Source of the DNA: a virus
Strand: one strand, 5' to 3'
Length of the DNA stretch: 58,823 bases
Virus record (IMG/VR): IMGVR_UViG_3300009537_000010
Span: 1 to 58,823 of that record
The notes beneath the pieces were generated by a model. The model searched no databases and was not told the origin of the DNA. It saw only the letters and a program-made list of their open reading frames with translations. Both the position numbers and the translations under genes were made by a program. This document shows, piece after piece, positions 56,101 through 58,823 of the stretch (positions are counted from its first letter, which is position 1; each line of letters starts with the position of its first letter).

Positions 56101-58823
56101 ACGTAGCATCGGTATTACCATATGTAACAGGAGAATAAATCTGTTTATTTCTCTTATAGAACGATAAAGTATCAGAATAAAAAGCAGGGTCACCTGAAAA
56201 CATAGTAATCAGTTGACTTTGCATATAGTGATCGTTAGCTACAAATTGATGAAGATCATCTACTGTTCTTATTGGAGAATTAACTTTTAGCACTTTAAGG
56301 TTAGCAGCAAGTTCGTCTCTCTTTATTAAAAGATGTTCTCTAATCTGGTCTTTAGCTGTTGTCTCATCTCTACTAGTTACATAAGAAAACATTCTGTATT
56401 TAGGGCGCTTGTGAGCAGGATGTTCTACTCTATTCATCTCACTTAATGCAGCCAAATATATTCTATCTACTGAGTCTTCTACAGACAGTTTAGGCATCCT
56501 TAAGAAACCATACTCTCTGGAGTCTGAAAATACTGGGAATCCAAAGTAAGCTTTTTTTGCATTTCCGTTATTATGGAAAGCAGTCAACGTAGATAGTAGA
56601 AAATTGCTTTTACTCATTTTATTGTAAGGTACTCTTACTCTTATTCCAGCTAGTCCGTTGAGATTGGCGTATTCAACTATGTCTTTTGCTTCCTTTACGT
56701 CATCAAAAAAGGGCATTAGTTCATAGAACGGATCTGTTCCATAACGAAGTCCTTTATCTTTATATGCCCTAAGTCTTCTGTTTACAAAATTGGGTCTTCT
56801 GTGTAAATACTCACGTTCATAGTTAACATTAGTAAATGAAGGTACATAGTAAGAAGAATAGAATTTTTTAACAAAAGAGGCTATTTTGTTAGTGTTAGTA
56901 ACTGCTCCCTTCTCTGTGAAGATATCTACATTGTTACTAATAGCTGTGAGCAATTCTGTAACGTTATCAGATATCTTCCGAAGTTTAGGATGGTCATCAA
57001 TTTTAATACCAAGTCTAACTAAGTATTCATGGACTGAGAGCTTTTGATCTAACAACTCCTTAGCTCTTTCTGGTGTGATATTATTAGTGCTTATTCCATT
57101 TCTTAAGTCACTGATGACCTGACGAACTATGTCTCTCTCAGTTGCACTACCGAACCTGCCATTTGTATAAGCCAACATAGGCTCAGGTGTATTCATTTGG
57201 AATATTCCTAATATCTGACTTCTAAGTGCTGAATTATTGATAGTCTCTCCCTCTTTTACTTTATCTTCCAGAAGTTCAATAACATCATAGACCCAAGGCT
57301 TGATTGTGGCCAATTCCTTGAGCTGATCCATCATATCCTCTTCGTTATAAGTCTCTCTGATATTCTCAATAAGATAAGCAAACACCTGAGAACCATCAAG
57401 ATAGTCAGGGAATTTTTCTATGAATCCTTTAGTGTATTTAATTTGATCTCCATCGAACTCCCTATTAGGAATACCATGAAATAGAGCTTTCAACGTAGGA
57501 GACAATCTCTCCGTAGGACTGATATAGGCATCGTTTACAGCGTAATATTCTTTAGTCTCATCTTCTTCATCTATCTCTTCTTCAATATCAAAGTCAATAT
57601 GAACTCCTCTCTTTGAGATTTTATCGAGTACTACACGATAGAAATCACTATCAGTGTTTATATATTTAAGAAGCCTGGCTGCGTTAGGGTCGTCTGAATA
57701 GCTTTCAAAGAAACCATAGACACTATCTATCTCTCTGGAAACAATAAGATTCTGTTGAGGATTTTGTGAAAGAGCAATACGATAAGCCTCATCTCTTTCA
57801 AGATCATTCTCTTTCATCAGTTTACTGGTATAACCATCGAATACACGAGCAGCTAACCTTGCAGCTTGATCTACTTGAGCTATCGTAAATTCATCATAAA
57901 TATTTCCAAAGCTGGTTTTTGAGTTATAATAACCGCCATCCGTGATAACCTCTTTCATGGCTTTTTTAAGCTCAGCTTCATTCCTTCTAATCAGAGTCTC
58001 AAATATACCACCAACTGTCTCTTTCTTACCCATTACTCTATTGATAAGCCTGATAATACTATCAATTAACTCGTCAATAAATTTGACACTAGTGAATTTA
58101 TTAGGACTGATTGAGAAGTGATCTCTGCTATCAATCTCAAGTTCTGCTATTAATCTTCCATATCTGGGATTAGCAAACAGTTCAGATAAAAATTCATGGG
58201 CATTAGTAAATCCATGAGTGTCGTTAGCATCTACTATTTCTTGATAAGCTTTAAACCAAGGAGAATCTGGATCTTGCAATCTCTCCATCACTTTATCATA
58301 TAGTCCATCTATCTCAGCTTTAAACTGTTTATCGGTTAGATATTTAGGGACTACTAAGGCATGTAAGCCTTCATGTACAAAGGTATATACATTTGTTCCT
58401 CTTGGTACATAAATTGTGCTGTCATTAGGGTTGTACCAACCACCATATATTGCATCAAAGTACTTCTCTTTTGGGAGTACTACTACTTTTGTATCAAGAG
58501 TCTCTAAAATATCATAGAGAATCGCCTGATAAGAAGTTATTTTACCTTTCTTCCTTGCAGTCTTAAGAGCATCTCCTAAAGTGTGAGTAGAGATGATATC
58601 AGCTTCATCCATGTTCTCTCTATAATGATCCAATAACTCTCTCCTTGCTGAAGAATTAGGATTCACACTAAGAAGTATTTGAGCTACATCTCTATTATCA
58701 TTAATCTTCACTTCATACCACTCATTGCCATACTCATCAGTTATTCTTGTTGGCTTATAACCTTGTTTTTTTAATATATTATAAATAGTTTCTTCATAAA
58801 ACTTATAGATAGGTTTTAAAGCA
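53171..58823 (-). CDS. crAss-like virion RNA polymerase, 5' end outside window
   Basis: At least 1,883 residues, open to the window edge; the GTG at 58711 is probably internal, since in-frame coding (ALKPIYKFYEETIYNIL) continues upstream. Counting from that GTG, a zincin-like site FVHEGLHALV (111-120) with a downstream FLSELFANP Glu lies near the N-terminus. The catalytic loop GHDFDIDKTSL, with DFDID at 1253-1257 (54941-54955), matches the metal-binding Asp triad of the single-chain crAss-like polymerase (phi14:2 gp66), related to eukaryotic RNA-silencing polymerases. It should enter with the DNA and transcribe early genes. Confidence 0.88.
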   Translation of the reverse strand, partial: ALKPIYKFYEETIYNILKKQGYKPTRITDEYGNEWYEVKINDNRDVAQILLSVNPNSSARRELLDHYRENMDEADIISTHTLGDALKTARKKGKITSYQAILYDILETLDTKVVVLPKEKYFDAIYGGWYNPNDSTIYVPRGTNVYTFVHEGLHALVVPKYLTDKQFKAEIDGLYDKVMERLQDPDSPWFKAYQEIVDANDTHGFTNAHEFLSELFANPRYGRLIAELEIDSRDHFSISPNKFTSVKFIDELIDSIIRLINRVMGKKETVGGIFETLIRRNEAELKKAMKEVITDGGYYNSKTSFGNIYDEFTIAQVDQAARLAARVFDGYTSKLMKENDLERDEAYRIALSQNPQQNLIVSREIDSVYGFFESYSDDPNAARLLKYINTDSDFYRVVLDKISKRGVHIDFDIEEEIDEEDETKEYYAVNDAYISPTERLSPTLKALFHGIPNREFDGDQIKYTKGFIEKFPDYLDGSQVFAYLIENIRETYNEEDMMDQLKELATIKPWVYDVIELLEDKVKEGETINNSALRSQILGIFQMNTPEPMLAYTNGRFGSATERDIVRQVISDLRNGISTNNITPERAKELLDQKLSVHEYLVRLGIKIDDHPKLRKISDNVTELLTAISNNVDIFTEKGAVTNTNKIASFVKKFYSSYYVPSFTNVNYEREYLHRRPNFVNRRLRAYKDKGLRYGTDPFYELMPFFDDVKEAKDIVEYANLNGLAGIRVRVPYNKMSKSNFLLSTLTAFHNNGNAKKAYFGFPVFSDSREYGFLRMPKLSVEDSVDRIYLAALSEMNRVEHPAHKRPKYRMFSYVTSRDETTAKDQIREHLLIKRDELAANLKVLKVNSPIRTVDDLHQFVANDHYMQSQLITMFSGDPAFYSDTLSFYKRNKQIYSPVTYGNTDATFTDDKGKTHSVRTTYNVEYLYDEPQTSPDIDKIRNLIGDEADAYERIDRSDSQSFIDPYRFREEQMMLGRWNVKKEKAYRRVLAGKETPKDVRDVFEVVKSFIYGIVKKGDSVYPVEHKLSEAILIPSEARNHPARKALLEKMGYKFGEEITFDEEGRDNGKYTDHFVFSSAVKVGLFGDKHTFMNDIWGHQQETPVKYKTIKDGTQKKKMIQTNADPEDLENYNNLLKEDYHKRWNSFVKMFNTETARDVVVRQMRERGEPEDIIQAIDKIPWYIPVHSNSLEATVNSIPKNNFTIRKVPGAAFYNISDWGLENPPRLAWSDQGDFLYAEAWADLPVGTEGIAYRTPTEGFRSMFRFKVTKRTLGNGGITMPQELIIMTGHDFDIDKTSLITFETEDRSSLHDRTLSLMLNMLQKRQKEQLIPGDFNNFKEIVDKIAPPVNDPDLLDINVRADVVASYNDARALIGMVADFSAAFPAMQMFGDLHTKRSVLIGDQKLTKLGVTEDLDGDLVSQGLSDLGGASVDDRNDPRMSRVNLNEYTAPVALMFRIMGVPLEITLRFISNPIIRELTDKIRSEGEFMVRLALQSEGINITGNTVPLTNKYLTEKVPEGSLEHVARKQELVNTFIVYKQIADDVYRKVILVAQTSDDGVGKSFVETADIINRREMLPYMENLAVLNADKFFNDKRIANNVLFDLGIIGAQNVLYEVAKLPYGNEAFIKMQEYFTELSGSYISTRDSKLLYHSFMSFLASKKLRRELVAKRASKFFDELPDLTGFEYTKSVLGMSKEGFLMKRGDPGKHEASLIRREIERMWLNGTEEQRRFAGNLFYYAFLQSGVRFAPNSISNLIPLSMWGAINLQELIDDSLSLKQEHHNFKEQFIANFFPRLNFIRQVNTTKGQGALYVKTYKNKKWRLFKRTENEYKELTPKNDYLENEYWNYYQVPDYTGEALPAPVNKPEELPGLSEIEGEDFKPCE

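Noticed and set aside
1-58823. Stop-codon reassignment, as in some crAss-like phages
   Set aside because: TAA, TAG and TGA all end well-defined genes here, and conserved proteins read through without in-frame TAG or TGA, apart from the single-base shifts noted.
49026-58823. Rightward ORFs of 60-125 codons opposite the two giant genes
   Set aside because: All are frames antisense to long, well-supported coding sequences and have no recognisable domains.

Overview
This window looks like about 59 kb of a crAss-like phage (order Crassvirales) infecting a Bacteroidetes host. The evidence is a giant minus-strand protein that carries the DFDID catalytic loop of the crAss-like virion RNA polymerase plus an N-terminal HExxH zincin-type site, a second giant protein downstream of it, a GH108 muramidase, an IHF-like protein, a Bacteroidetes-type DUF1573 protein, AT-rich DNA, very few Shine-Dalgarno sites and TAnnTTTG-type promoter elements. 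TAA, TAG and TGA all serve as stops, so there is no sign of stop-codon recoding.

Layout. (1) 1-4456, minus strand: late genes ending in a lysis/accessory group, from a Tad2-like (DUF2829) protein and endolysin through a winged-helix protein, an IHF-like protein and DUF1573 to a thioredoxin cut by the window edge. (2) 4457-5300: divergent control region with two copies of a 24-nt promoter-like repeat, a probable minus-strand small RNA, T-tracts and a structured rightward leader. (3) 5154-16300, plus strand: early genes, many of them tiny membrane proteins or lipoproteins, with an ECF-type sigma factor, a degenerate tRNA-His, an HNH nuclease, a metallophosphoesterase and a secreted outer-membrane-like protein. 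(4) 16265-30400: replication block with family B DNA polymerase, ATP-grasp enzyme, SF2 helicase (interrupted by a 1.4-kb insertion), DnaB-like helicase, Sak4-like ATPase, putative ssDNA-binding protein, Toprim primase and uracil-DNA glycosylase. (5) 30424-34364: a compact amidoligase operon (phiEco32-type COOH-NH2 ligase, gamma-glutamylcyclotransferase, class II glutamine amidotransferase, Amidoligase_2). (6) 34319-48168: nucleases and nucleotide metabolism (HJ-resolvase-like, RecE-like exonuclease, HAD nucleotidase, dATP/dGTP pyrophosphohydrolase, class II ribonucleotide reductase split by a group I intron with an HNH endonuclease, MazG) and many small unknowns. (7) 48147-58823, minus strand: late genes convergent with the early arm, with a small HExxH protein, the 1,381-aa virion/cargo protein and the virion RNA polymerase, whose 5' end lies outside the window.

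How it works together. The virion RNA polymerase presumably enters with the DNA and begins transcription. The early arm takes over host transcription (sigma factor) and the envelope (membrane proteins), then replicates and repairs the genome. The amidoligase operon, together with the separately encoded ATP-grasp and peptidase C26-type glutamine amidotransferase, looks like a dedicated pathway for making and trimming amide or gamma-glutamyl bonds on an unknown target; it is the best candidate here for a poorly described system. The helicase insertion, the structured non-coding segments at 11.1-11.56 kb and 45.06-45.25 kb, and several genes that need a +1 shift to read through are the other main oddities.
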